From: Phyllostachys edulis
Taxonomy: Eukaryota > Streptophyta > Magnoliopsida > Poales > Poaceae
Length of the DNA stretch: 64,000 bases
Reading direction: 5' to 3'
Assembly (NCBI GenBank): GCA_036346405.1
Contig: CM070559.1
Span: forward strand, 43,890,518 to 43,954,517
Positions 36,129 to 47,266 of the stretch are shown here, one piece after another. The position numbers and the translations under genes were made by a program. The notes beneath the pieces are model-generated. The model had not been told where the DNA came from and did not search any database. It saw nothing but the letters and a program-made list of their open reading frames with translations. Numbering within the stretch: position 1 is the first letter of the stretch; every line of letters begins with the position of its first letter.

Positions 36129-37180
36129 GTCTGTACTAGAGTCCTAAGTCTTGTAAATACAAGTTTTTATTGATGTTGATATAAATATCCCTTCCTTCTT
36201 CTTGAAAATCATCTTGTCGAGTAGTTAGTAACTCAAAAGATAATGAATGGAAAAACAGCAAGAGTAAGAATTGAAGTCAAGTTAATAACTTTATCCTAGC
36301 CCCCGACTATTTGCTTGGTTTATTTAGATAAACCGAGTAAATAGTGTGAAAATGGGTTCTCTGAAAAAGAGAGGTTTAGCTAACTTGTAGTTTTTCGGTC
36401 ACGATTATCATGCCCTAGTCGAAAGAGTAGGAACAAGTCGACACTAGGAAGTTCCTTCTAGTGGGCAGGCCATGTGCAAAAAGGAAAAGCTTCGACTAGG
36501 TGATGTTACCATCTCTGACCAGGTTAATCAAAACAAGAACGATCAACTTGAGTTAGATAAACATCTGGAGTTCCGTTTAAAATTTTTCAACTTATTTTAG
36601 TGTACTCAATAGGTTCGCTCTGGTAGCAAGAGTTAGAAATAGAACAACGCTAAGAAGTTCCTTCTAGTGGGCAGGACCACGTGCAGAGAGGAAAGTCTTC
36701 GACTAGATGTTGCAACTTCCTCCGACTAGTTAAAACAAAGCGAGTTTACCAAAAGTAGTCGAACAAATTTGAAAAGTGTACTCGGCTTAATTTATTTTTC
36801 AAAAATGAATGAAGAAATAAACTAAGGTACTAAGAGTCGGCATGACATTATTTTAACCATGTTTTGAACCCAAGCTCTTTGTGTTGGCAGCAAAAAAGGA
36901 GGAACGAGTCGACACTAGGAAGTTCCATCTAGTGGGCGGGACCACGTGTAGAGAGGAAAGACTTCGACTAGGTGATGTTACCATCCTTTCGACCAGTGTA
37001 AAGATGAACTGGGTACTGGTCGTAGAATGTCTTATGACCAGTGTATTGTCGTGGAAAGGCTCACGGCTAGGAAATGGTCGAAAGCGGACTTTCGACCAGG
37101 TTATGGTTGAAAGAAATGTCAAAGCACTACTCAAAGTAAGACAATAAAGATAGAAAGAACCTGATGCTTTATTGAACGGT
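36129..37180. other. spacer between the antisense ORF and pol
   Basis: The Tat spacer has GAAGTTCCTTCTAGTGGGCAG repeated at about 36450, 36655 and 36920, with ACCACGTGCAGAGAGGAAAG beside it. It also has another cluster of GGTCGTAGAATG..TTATGACCAG palindromes at 37010-37110. No coding function is recognised. Confidence 0.6.
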
Positions 37181-40100
37181 TGGTCCTTTACACATAGAAT
37201 TTGCGTAACTGTTCAATATTCCAAAAAATAAAGAGTATCCGGCCGTCTTCCATTGCCAGACGTACCGAACCTGGACGCGTAACTTCGACCATTGTGTAAG
37301 GACCTTCCCACTTGGTGGAAAGTTTGTTCCGATTAGACTGAGATTGAATTTTCCTCAATACCAAGTCACCTACAGCAAGGCTGTGAGGTTGGACCTTACG
37401 ATCATAGTATTTGCGCAGGGCTTGCTGGTAGGCTTGATTTCTCTTCTCTTCGAGCAGGTTAATGTCATCCGCTCGAAATTGTTCTTGGCTGAGTCATTGA
37501 AACTCTCGACCCTTGTAGACCTGATCTTTAGTTCTAGTGGAAGCATGGCTTCGGCACCGAAAACTAGGAAAAAGGGTGTTTCGCCTGTTGTCCGACTAGC
37601 GATCGTCTTGAATCGCCCATATATCTTGAGGGTAATTCTTGTACCCAAGCCCCGAGCTTAACAAAGTCGGGTCGAAGACTCGAGTCTTAATTCCTACATT
37701 TAGGGGTGGAAGCGGATCGAATCTGAATCAAATAGTCCCGAATCTGAATCTGAATTCCTATTTTCAAAGCGAATCTGAATCCTATTTTTAAGCGAATCTG
37801 AATCTGAATTCAACATTCTCGAATCTGAATCGAATGTAAATGAATCGAATACAAATTCGAATCGAATATGTACTCAATTGATTGAATCTGAATATCCTAC
37901 AACTTTTGCAACAAATCTCGGTAGAACAAATAATATTCAGATTAGATCCGGAACAAAAGCAGATAGTATTCAGTATTCGTTTTTCTCGGATAGTATTTGT
38001 TTTTGGATACTATCCGGTTTTTCCCGGATCTGAATAACATCGAATACGGATACGGATACTATCCATTTTTTCCCGGATACGAATAACACCGAATACGGAT
38101 ATGAATACTATTCGAATGCGGATTTTACTTACCACATTTGTGTTTTCTCGGATACGAATATCGGATAAAACGGATTATTCTTTACCAATTTCCACCCCTA
38201 CCTGCATTATTTGGCCATTCACTCGTTCGACTGCCCCATTGCTTTGGGGATGGGGCAACGGAGGCGTAACACAGCTTGGTACCCAACTCGTCACAAAATT
38301 CCTGAAATTTTGCGCTCGAAAATTGTTTAAAATTATCTGTGATTATTCGACTTGGGACTCCAAATCGAGTAATCACGCTTCTCATTACGAACCGTTTTGC
38401 GGCTTCCGTTGTTATCCCAATCACAGGTTCGACTTCAATCAATTTTGTGAACGTATCAATAGCCACAAAAAGGAACTTGAAGCCTCCTGGAGCCTTTGGG
38501 AACGGTCCTAGGATATCGAAACCCCAGGTCGCAAAAGGCTAAGATAGAGAAATTGTTTGCAATGCAGAAATTTGGTTGGTGTATTTGCTCGCTATAAGCG
38601 GCATTGTACACATTTCTTAACGACTCTTTGGCATCAGAGAGCTGTTGGCGATAAAATCCTTGTCGAAAGGCTTTTCCGACCAATGTTCTGTAGGAAGCAT
38701 GAGTTCCACAGATGCCCCCGTGTATGTTGTGAAGGAGGTTTATTCCTTCTCTCTGCGGTATGCATCGCATGAGTACCACTTGAGTGCCTTGTTTATAGAG
38801 GACTCATTCGACCAAAGTATACATTTTGGCCTTTCGGGATAAACGATCTGCTTCGAGATCGTCATCGGGTACGGAACCCGTCTGAAGATACTCATAGATG
38901 GGTTTCATCTAAGTATCCTCGTATTCTATAGAGGCTGTCTCAATAGGAGATGTCTCTGGTGTGTCCACCAGAGACGGCTTCTGGAGTTTCTCCAAGAAGA
39001 CTCCTTTTGGTACTTGTGATCGGGAAGAAGCTATCCGAGCAAGCTAGTCTGCGAGAAAATTATCCTTTCGAGGGATGAATTGTACCTCGAAATCGAAAAA
39101 AAATGCTTTTCAAGCTTTCAAACTTCCGACAAGTATCGAGACATGGTCAGATTAGAGCACTGGTACTCTTTTCCGACCTAATTCACGACTAGTTGAGAGT
39201 CTCCTCTCATGAGTAGTCGTCGAATCGTGAGTGCTTTCGTAGCTCGTATGCCAGCTAGCAAACCTTCGTATTCTGCCACATTGTTAGTGGCCTGAAAGTT
39301 TAATTGTATGGCATGCTTTAAGGTCTCTCCGTTAGGAGATTCCAGGACCACCCCAGCCCCAAGACACTTACAGTAAGTGACCCTTCAAAGTATATCGTCC
39401 ACTGGTCGTGGGTATCGTACTGGGGATCCTGAACATGTTTAGGATTTGTCCATTCGGCGACAAAGTCTGCCACGATCTGGGATTTAATGGCCGTTCGAGA
39501 CACGAAATGGAGGTCGAACTCCCCAAGTTATACTAACCATTTAGACATATGTCCCGCTGCTTCCCTATTTTGGAGGATCACTCCCAAGGGAAACTCAGAC
39601 TGCACAATTATCTTGTGTGTCTAAAAATAATGCTGCAGTTTCCTCGAAGACATGAGGAGGGCATAGAGAAGTTTTTGGATCTGAGGGTAGCACTCCTTAG
39701 GTCCGTGCAAAACTTCACTTACGTAGTACACTGGTCGTTGGACGTTTTCATGTTCTATGACTAGTACTGCGCTTACTGCCTGTGGCGTGGCAGCTAGATA
39801 AATTAAGAGAGTCTCTTCTGGATTTGGAGAAACCAAAACAGGAGCACTCGTAAGATATCTCTTGACATCCTCAAAGGCAGCGTTTGCCTCTTCCGACCAC
39901 TCGAAACCCTCGTGCTTCCTTAGAAGTTTGAAGAAAGGTAGTCATTTTTCTCCCAGTCGTGATATGATACGACTTAAAGCCGCCATACACCCTGTGAGTT
40001 TTTGGATTTCTTTCTTTGTGGTTGGAGAGTGCTTTTGAACAATGGCTTTTATCTTTTTAGGATTTGCTTCGATCCCTCGTACAGAGACTAGGAATTCAAG

Positions 40101-43100
40101 CAATTTTTCCGAAGAGACTCCAAACACACACTTCTCAGGATTGAGTTTTAGGCGGTGTTTTATGAGGTTATCGAATGTCTCCTGCAAGTCTGAAACATGA
40201 TCAAGCCGTTTGATACTTTTTACGACTAGATCGTCAACATAGGCTTCCAAATTTCGGTCTAGCTGAGGTGAAAAAGTCGATTGCATCAAGCATTGAAAAG
40301 AAGCGCTATCATTTTTTAGACCAAATGGGATTTTGACATAGCAAAATATACCAAATGGAGTAATAAACGTGGTCTTTTCTTCATCTTCTAGACACATATT
40401 AATCTGATGGTAGCCAGAATATGCATCTAGAAAACTTAATGTTTCGCAACCAGCAGTAGAGTCAACCAACTAATTGATACAAGGTAAAGGGAAATCATCT
40501 TTTGGAAGATCAGTGAAGTCTACGCACATCGCCACTTGCCGTTAGACTGTCTAACCATTACAGGGTTGGCCAACCACTCTGGGTGGTCGACTTCTCTTAT
40601 AAAGTCTGCTTTAAGTAGCTTGTCCAATTCTGACCTTATAGCATCTCATCGATCAGTGGCAAATCTCCGTAATTTTTGTTTTACGGGTACTTTATCAGGC
40701 CGTAGAGCTAGCCTGTGCTCGATCACTTCCCTGAGGACTCCGGACATGTCAGATGCTTGCCACGCGAAGACATCTGCGTTTGCCTGGAGGAAAGCGATGA
40801 GGGCGTCTTCCTACTTAGGGTCGGAAGTATTCCCGATGCGAACAGTCTTAGAGGGCTCCTCCTGATCCAGGGGAACTTCTTTGATGTGGTCGTTCGGCTT
40901 AGGTGCAGCTTTAGGCTTTGACGGCTTGGTCGAAGGTTGCCCTTTTTCTTCTCGAGTGGGTATCTGGCCAACCATCTCGTGGGATCAACGGTCACAGGTA
41001 TGCTCAATCTTCTTATCACAATGAATTATGATTACTCCTTTGGGACCTGACATCTTAAGACATTGATACCCATAATGAGTTGTCATTAAGAATTTTGCCA
41101 AAGCTGATCGTCCGAGTATGTCGTTATATGCCGTATCGAAATCGACCACATCAAAAGAGATCTTCTCTGTCATGAAATTACTTGGTGAACCAAATATTAA
41201 AGGAAGAGAAACTTGACCAATGGGTTTGGCCGAAGACCCTGGTACAATACCATGAAATGAATATCTTACCGGTCTTACCTTGGTCCTGGGTACTTGCATT
41301 TCGTCCAAGGTATTCGTGAACAAAATATTCAACGAACTACCACCATCAATCAACACTCGATTTACTCGACAGTTGTTGATGGTGGGTTCGACCACGATCG
41401 GAAAACGACCTGGTCGAGTCGAAGGGGTCGAGCAGTCAACCTTCTCGAAAGAGATGGTGACTTCCAACCACTTCGGTAATTTATTGACAAGAGGAGGGTC
41501 AATGGAGTTTACCTCGCGTTCGACCGCCTTGAGCTGTCGCTTTGACTCGTATGCCGATGATCCCCCAAAGATGTGCTCGATAGTGTGCTCAGGATCTTGA
41601 AACGGCATTTCATTGTTGTCGTCTGACTATGTACGACCACTAGCTTTCCCAACCTCTTCGAGGGTAGGAAGTGGCCCTTTGCCGTTGTAGTAGTCCTCGA
41701 GTTTCCGTTGGAAAACTCGACAGTTGCGAAGGTCATGTCCTTCCTTTTTATGGAAAGGGCACCACCTAAGCTTATCATTCTTCCATTCGGAGCGCTTACC
41801 TTTGCCTCGATCGAGGTATTGCTTGGCACTTCGTGGCTCCTTGTCGCGTACGGCCAGAACCTCCTTAGAACCATTGGCTTGAGGCTTTTGGCCTTTTGCC
41901 TTGTTCTTAGATTTTTTTTGGCCTTTTTATTCTTCTTCTTACCACATTCGTCAACCTCTTGAGGGTGCTGGTCATCTCGATCGATGATTTTGGTCCACTC
42001 GACTGCTTCATCAACAGTTGCGTACTGATCAGCCATCTCGAAGAGTTCAGCGACGGTAGCTGGAGGGTTCAAAGCGATGTCATCTGTGATCCTTCTACTG
42101 CGGACTCCTTGCTTGAAGGCTCTAATAACAGATGAGTCAGAAACCTCAGGAAATGAATTGCAAACCTGACTGAAACGCCTGATGAATTGGCATAGTGTTC
42201 CGTGGTCATTTTGTCGCATCCTGTGTAGGTCGTCCTCCTTCCCGAGGCGATGGTAGGTGCCTTGGAAATTGGCCAGTAGTAGGTCGCAGAGATGTTGCCA
42301 TGAGTATATTGACTCGAGTGGTTGGTTTAACAACCACGATCGAGCAGACTCTTCGAGCACAATCAGAAGGTAATTCGCCATGACGCGTTCTCCTTCTGCT
42401 GCTCCAATAGCAGTCGTGTAGATCTAGAGAAACTCGATGGGATTTTGAGATTCATCAAACTTCTCCATGTTCCCTGGTCGAAACTGCGGTGGCCACTGAA
42501 CTGCTCGGAGGTCAGGCGAGAATGCCCGATATCCGGTAATCACGTCGTAACGCCTCCTTTGTAGGAAAGAGGGATTAACGTCGCCAGGAGACCGTACTCA
42601 ACGATACCCGGCAATGGGTGAATCTGACTTATGACAAGTCTCGATCCTACGAGGGTAATACTCCTCGTATTTTATCTACTGTTGTAGACCTTTGGGTTGG
42701 AGTGGTGAATAATCACCTCTCCTAGGAGCCCTTTGATCATCAGGCGTTCGAGGAACCCTTTTCCGGTTTGGGGAACGATGCAACTTGCATCGATCTCTAT
42801 GCGGTGAGTAATTCGAATGACTGGAAGCTGTTGGAGTCGTACTACTATGACTTCCAGAGTGCACCCAGGCAAATTTCTCTGGGTTACAACTCGTTTCCGT
42901 CGGATTGTTTCAGAATCATCCATACCTGATCATTGAGCTTGCCTCAGTGAAGTGCGATGATCTCGATAATTTCTTGTACGCTTATATATCAGAGTATTGA
43001 CTCTGGTCATCGCCAGAGGTGTCCTTGCCATTATCACAAGCGGTCGTAGGGTGTGATCGTCGGGGAGCGTCCTTAGTCCTGTCTCTAGGAGAGTTATTGC

Positions 43101-43760
43101 TACCTAAGGGAAGGACGAAGACCTCCTATTGATGATCTCCACTTGCGCATGAGACCTCCTCACTTGAGGAGTCGTCGAATGACACCATTTGGCGACTTGG
43201 AGTAAACCCCTCTAGGAAGGGGAATTCTGGGTTATAGCCGTCTCCGTCTGTAGGTGAGCCCTGCATTAGGATGGTCGAACTTGCAGGGAGAGCGTGTTCG
43301 ATCGCATCCTTGGCTGGACTAGCCGGAGCGAGAGAACCACTAGGTGCTGATGAAGATCCAGAATTACGACTTCTAAGAGTTGTCGCGCCAGGTCGAACTG
43401 CCTCAGGTGGATTTGAACATTCGAAGGGAGAACCCTCATCATGCTCTGAACCTGCCTTGGGACAGTCCTTGATGTGGTCGGATTGACCCTTGCCCTCTGA
43501 GGAAGCTGGTTCCCTATCTGGACGTATCGTTGTGGGGGATAAGGATCCCTCCTCAACTACATTAGTGGTAAGGTCTCCTGGAGAAAGATCTCCGGAGGCG
43601 ACATCACCATCGGATGATGCATCACTCGGCTCGTAGTCGAAACCGGCATCCATGTCGATATTTGCATAATCGGCCAAGTCGAACCGGTTCTCCTCGTTCC
43701 ACTCTCCTTCCATGAGATCATAAGAATTGGAAAGACGAAGGAAACCCGATGACTCGAAGA
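37180..43760 (-). pseudogene. Tat gag-pol, decayed
   Basis: Read on minus from 43760, an acidic Gag N-terminus (43126-43720) is followed by the retrotransposon Gag core (about 42381-41640, LLNQPLESIYSWQHLCDLLL and FIRRFSQVCNS). The aspartic protease is at 41608-40985, with RVLIDGGSSLNIL and VDFDTAYNDILGR. Reverse transcriptase follows at about 40720-39942, with SFLDAYSGYHQI, PFGLKN and the YVDD active site in EAYVDDLVVKS near 40240. RNase H is at about 39840-39200, with DQWTIYFEGSL. Integrase has its zinc-binding part near 38780-38570 and its catalytic core at 38466-38210 (MAIDTFTKLIEV, RIITDNFKQFSS), resuming at 37690-37200 after the MITE. Multiple stops and frameshifts and the MITE within integrase make it inactive. 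A working copy would form capsids and copy and integrate the element. Confidence 0.85.
37701..38200. mobile_element. hAT-type MITE inside the integrase region
   Basis: It starts TAGGGGTGGAAG and ends TTTCCACCCCTA. The 8-bp flanking repeat is CCTACATT (37693-37700) against CCTGCATT (38201-38208), one mismatch. The interior is 500 bp of GAATCTGAATC and CGGATACGAATA-type short repeats. Removing it restores the continuity of the integrase reading. Confidence 0.88.
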
Positions 43761-43761
43761 T

Positions 43762-43779
43762 CCCCACGGACGGCGCCAA
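43762..43779 (-). promoter_or_regulatory. primer binding site of the Tat element
   Basis: On minus, directly after the LTR end ACCGACA, the sequence is TTGGCGCCGTCCGTGGGG. This resembles the TGGCGCC.. primer sites used by Tat and Athila elements, complementary to the CCA end of a tRNA (Asp- or Arg-type; not decided). Confidence 0.75.
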
Positions 43780-43780
43780 C

Positions 43781-44543
43781 TGTCGGTGTTTTAGGACCAA
43801 ACTTACGTAAAGATTGTTTGATTCGGGGGTTCCTCTAGGCTCAAGATCACACAGAGATAGAGACACGGGGATTTTTATATAGGTTCGGGCCTTCTCCTGG
43901 GAGAATAACAACCCTACTCCTGTGTGTATGTATTGAGTATGCTGGATTACAAGATGGAGCCAAAGACTAGAGTATTATGCTTCTAATTCTCTTCGGATCG
44001 CCCCGATTGTCCTGATGATTCTGCCTTTTATACAGTCTTCAAGGTGTACCGTTGTATCTCTAGTGTAAAGGTTGCCTTAATGTCCCAAATTATCGAGCCG
44101 TTACTGGAGGTTATTGTGGGAGTAGTAACGTTCCCATGCTGCCAAGCAGTTATCACCATAACAAAGGAGTTAAAATCGTGCCATTATTACAGAGAATAAC
44201 CGCGTAGTTTCCTGCCCATATCATGAATATGGTGCGGAACATTCCCTGTTCGATTAGGCCCACAAGTCTGCGAGCCCTTTCGATTAGGGACTGGTCGTAG
44301 AAGGACTTACGACCAGGAGGTGGTCGTAGAAGAGCTTACGACCACAAGTTGATCGTAGAAGGATTTACGACCATAGGGTAGTCGTAGGACTTACGACTAT
44401 GGGGTGGTCGTAAAAGAACTTACGACCTCTAGCTTCTCCCTTATGGCTATTAAGGGGTATATTCATGAGTTATATGACGTCGTTATTATCCATAATATGA
44501 ATTATAGATAAATGATTAAATGAGGATTATTATATCCTCGTCA
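43781..44543 (-). repeat. 5' LTR of the Tat element, 763 bp
   Basis: On minus it starts TGACGAGG and ends ACACCGACA, next to the primer site. It contains six GGTCGTAAG..CTTCTACGACC palindromes (44285-44430). A TATA-like CTATATAAAAAT lies near 43880, about 100 bp before the LTR end. Confidence 0.8.
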
Positions 44544-44587
44544 ACTTGTAATGAATTCACAATATGAATTATTTCAGAGATGGTATT
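44544..44587. repeat. right copy of the 44-bp repeat flanking the Tat element
   Basis: It starts exactly after the LTR end CCTCGTCA and is followed by AATGTTGTATG of the interrupted LTR unit. One mismatch to 30924-30967. Confidence 0.9.
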
Positions 44588-44849
44588 AATGTTGTATGTA
44601 TGCTTGTAATGGTTTCTTATGGTAATTGACTTTGAGTTTTATTATGATGGTTTACTTTTGTTGTGATAATTTATATAGTCGTTTGTGCTTATGAATTCTT
44701 GAGAATGTAACTTGTATGTATTTGTTTGGCGATGTGAGCGATATACATCGGAGCTTAAGTTTTATTTTTGTTTAGATGAATTTTAATCACTGCTAATCAT
44801 CAATTAGCGTTGTTTAGCTTAATTTAATTTTTCAGGTTCTCACACTAGA

Positions 44850-47230
44850 TTTGAGCATTAAGTATTGCTAACCATTGACAAGTCAAACTATATGTGGTCG
44901 TCCTTTTACAAAAACTATAAGTTGTCGTGGCAGCATGACTAGCGCACTGGTAGATCTCGTTCCCAGCAGCAAGTAGCAACAACCGACATTAGCAGGAGTC
45001 AACAGGTGCATCTCGATCCCAAATCCTAATTTTTTTATTAGTAAAATGTGAAATCAAAATAATTTATTGTATTTTTTGAAATATGAAATATAGACTGAAG
45101 AGCCTTTAAAAAAAATGAAGAACAAGTATGTACATTTTAAAAAATCATGATTTTGGGACCAACTTTAAATTTAGTCACTTCATAATTTATGAGCAATGCA
45201 TGCATTTGAGTTACACCACTTCATATACGTCCAAGGTATGAAGAATTGTTGAGTTAAATCGTAGTTTTCCTTAATTATTTTGTAATGTCACTAAATTACT
45301 TTGAGATGTTATTTATAATAAGAACAATTTGTATATTAATTGTGGCTATTACAGATCTTAACTTCTAACATCAAACTATATTTTATTAACTTCGAACAAT
45401 CATCCGAAAATCCTGGTCCGCCGTTTGCAGCCTCCCAACGGGCAGCAAACGCAGCAGGTACGTTGCTTTCGCGAATGGGCAAATCATGCATGCACGGACG
45501 CAGCGTATACGCAAGAACACGAAAAGAAACAAGTGTCGCAGCATGCATATGCACGCACGCAAAAGATCAAAACGTAGCATCTACCTAGCACATCCTAATA
45601 ATCAAGAGAGAGAAAGGACCGGTGGCGCGCGAGAATATTTGCGCGGCCGCGGCTCACTGTTTTTCTCTGGGGCACGCATGTGCATTTCGCCCGGAGAGGT
45701 TGGTACACGCGTACAAGAAAAATTAGGTATGTTCCGCCCCGCCGTGCCCCTACAGCCGCGGCCCGCGGGCGAAACAGTTTTGCTGCGCCCTGCCGCTGTG
45801 GCGCTAAGGGTGTTAGGTTGCTCGTATAGGCTTGGCCCGTACCACGGGAAGCAACATTTTTTGATGTTTGGTTGTTTGCATGCTATATTGGGTCAAGCTT
45901 AGCTCGGGCAATTATCCTTCCTAGGTTTGGCCCAAGGAAAATGCCCTGACTGAGCTTCGCTGCCAAGCCAGGTTGAGCGGATGCAGCGCTGCGGCTCCGA
46001 GGCAGAGATGATACACCCGTGCATGCATGACCCTAGCGTGAGGGTTACCCATGGACGCCCTCAATCCATCCTCGCCGCACTCCTCATCCTCGCTGCTCTC
46101 ACCGCTCCCTTCCTCGACCTTGCTCTCGCCTCCCCTCACCGCTCGCTCCTCTCCCTCGCTCCTCTTCCTCTTCTTGTCTTCCTCGTCATCTTCTCTGCCG
46201 CATTCCCTTCCCTAAAGCTCTATTTGAGCCCACAACCACGCCGTGTCGGCCGTTGCGCCCACCTCGCCGTTCCCGTCAATCCGATGAGCTCCACCCATTC
46301 CGTTGCGCATCACGTTGTGTTCCCAACCGTCACGATCAAAATCCCCAACCAATTTTGGTTTTCGTCCATGGGAGCTCGCGCCACGGTCTTCTTCTCCAAC
46401 TATGGCCCGAAACCGCCTCCACCACCGCCATCCTCTCCCCGGTGAGCCATTCCTCAATTACTCTTTACTGGAGCATCGCCTCACCTTCCTCTTCCTTCCC
46501 CCACAACCCGCTCTGACCCCCCTCCCCCCATAGCGCCACCGTCACGATGAACTCGCTGTGCCGCCTCGGGCTCACACCACCGGCCTTCCTCGGCCGCTCC
46601 TCGCATCAACCAACCGATCTGGTGAGCTTCTCTTGCCTCCCTGGTGCTCGTGCTTGCCTCCTTCCCCCTCTCCCCCTCCAGTGCCGCCGCCGCTTCTTCC
46701 AGCCCCCGATTCAATCGCGCCGCCTTGATCTTGCCACTGCAAATCCACCTCCAGTCACGTCACTCCAATGGGACCGCCTCACCCCAAGCATTCCATTTTC
46801 GCCCTCATCGGCCACCATCGTCACCTTCGTCGCTAGCACTCAGCCCGCCACCGCACCTTGGTTGCCCCCTGTATCTCCTATGTTGTGTGCTCCCTCTCTC
46901 TTTGTGTGTTTAGATGTGAGGGACTGACCATAGGGCCCACCTATAAGTGGCCCAATGATAGTGCCCACACTGTAATGTCTGATTAGTAGGACTGTTAGCA
47001 TGCAACTAACAGTGGGCCCATTCAAAATTATAGAAATGAGATTGTTAGTGTTTAGATAAGAGCATTTCTACAATTTTGCAATACATCATTTGAATCAAAT
47101 CTGCAATAAGGTGATAATTAATTATGGAATTCCTTATCAAATTTAAGCCTTATGCCAATTAGTAATTAATTGAAATACATCACTTGAATCAAGTTAGTTA
47201 GCGGGATAATTAGTTAAATGGGTATTCTAC
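44850..47230. other. unassigned intergenic DNA
   Basis: 44850-45400 is AT-rich. 45590-45760 is GC-rich. 45795-45960 has GTGTTAGGTTGCTCGTATAG and GATGTTTGGTTGTTTGCATG, resembling arms of the foldback MITE at 47236-49086. 46060-46900 is C-rich with several overlapping short frames on both strands and no recognised domain. No gene is supported. Confidence 0.4.
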
Positions 47231-47266
47231 CAAGGGGTATTCTCACCACTTATTAGAAGAGGTGAG

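Larger units (their letters stand above)
30968..44543 (-). mobile_element. Tat-lineage Ty3/gypsy element with inverted LTR ends
   Basis: One full LTR (43781-44543, minus orientation) is followed by a primer site, gag, protease, RT, RNase H and integrase on minus. An additional gene lies on plus (antisense) beyond integrase, which is the known gene order of the Tat lineage. Instead of a second LTR in the same direction, the left end has only the first 198 bp of the LTR in the opposite direction, joined to the middle of the antisense gene. The element is disabled by many stops and carries a copia solo LTR (32891-34520) and a hAT MITE (37701-38200). Confidence 0.8.
26687..44844. mobile_element. 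long LTR-like unit (probable solo LTR) split by a Tat element
   Basis: It starts TGTGACGTCCCAG and ends GGTTCTCACA. The 5-bp repeat CTAGA lies immediately outside both ends (26682-26686 and 44845-44849), as expected for one retroelement insertion. Without the nested Tat element it is about 4.5 kb. The minus strand near 26936-27130 has a short acidic frame with GSYPEWDERFARTEE, preceded by AGTACACTAGTACTCAC, like the 3' part of gypsy LTRs. CT-rich leader-like DNA (28900-29640) instead faces plus, so orientation is unresolved. No internal coding region or second LTR was found. Confidence 0.55.

Noticed and set aside
44285..44430. Regularly spaced palindromes resembling a CRISPR array
   Set aside because: Units are degenerate, have no unique spacers of constant length, and lie in a plant retroelement LTR.
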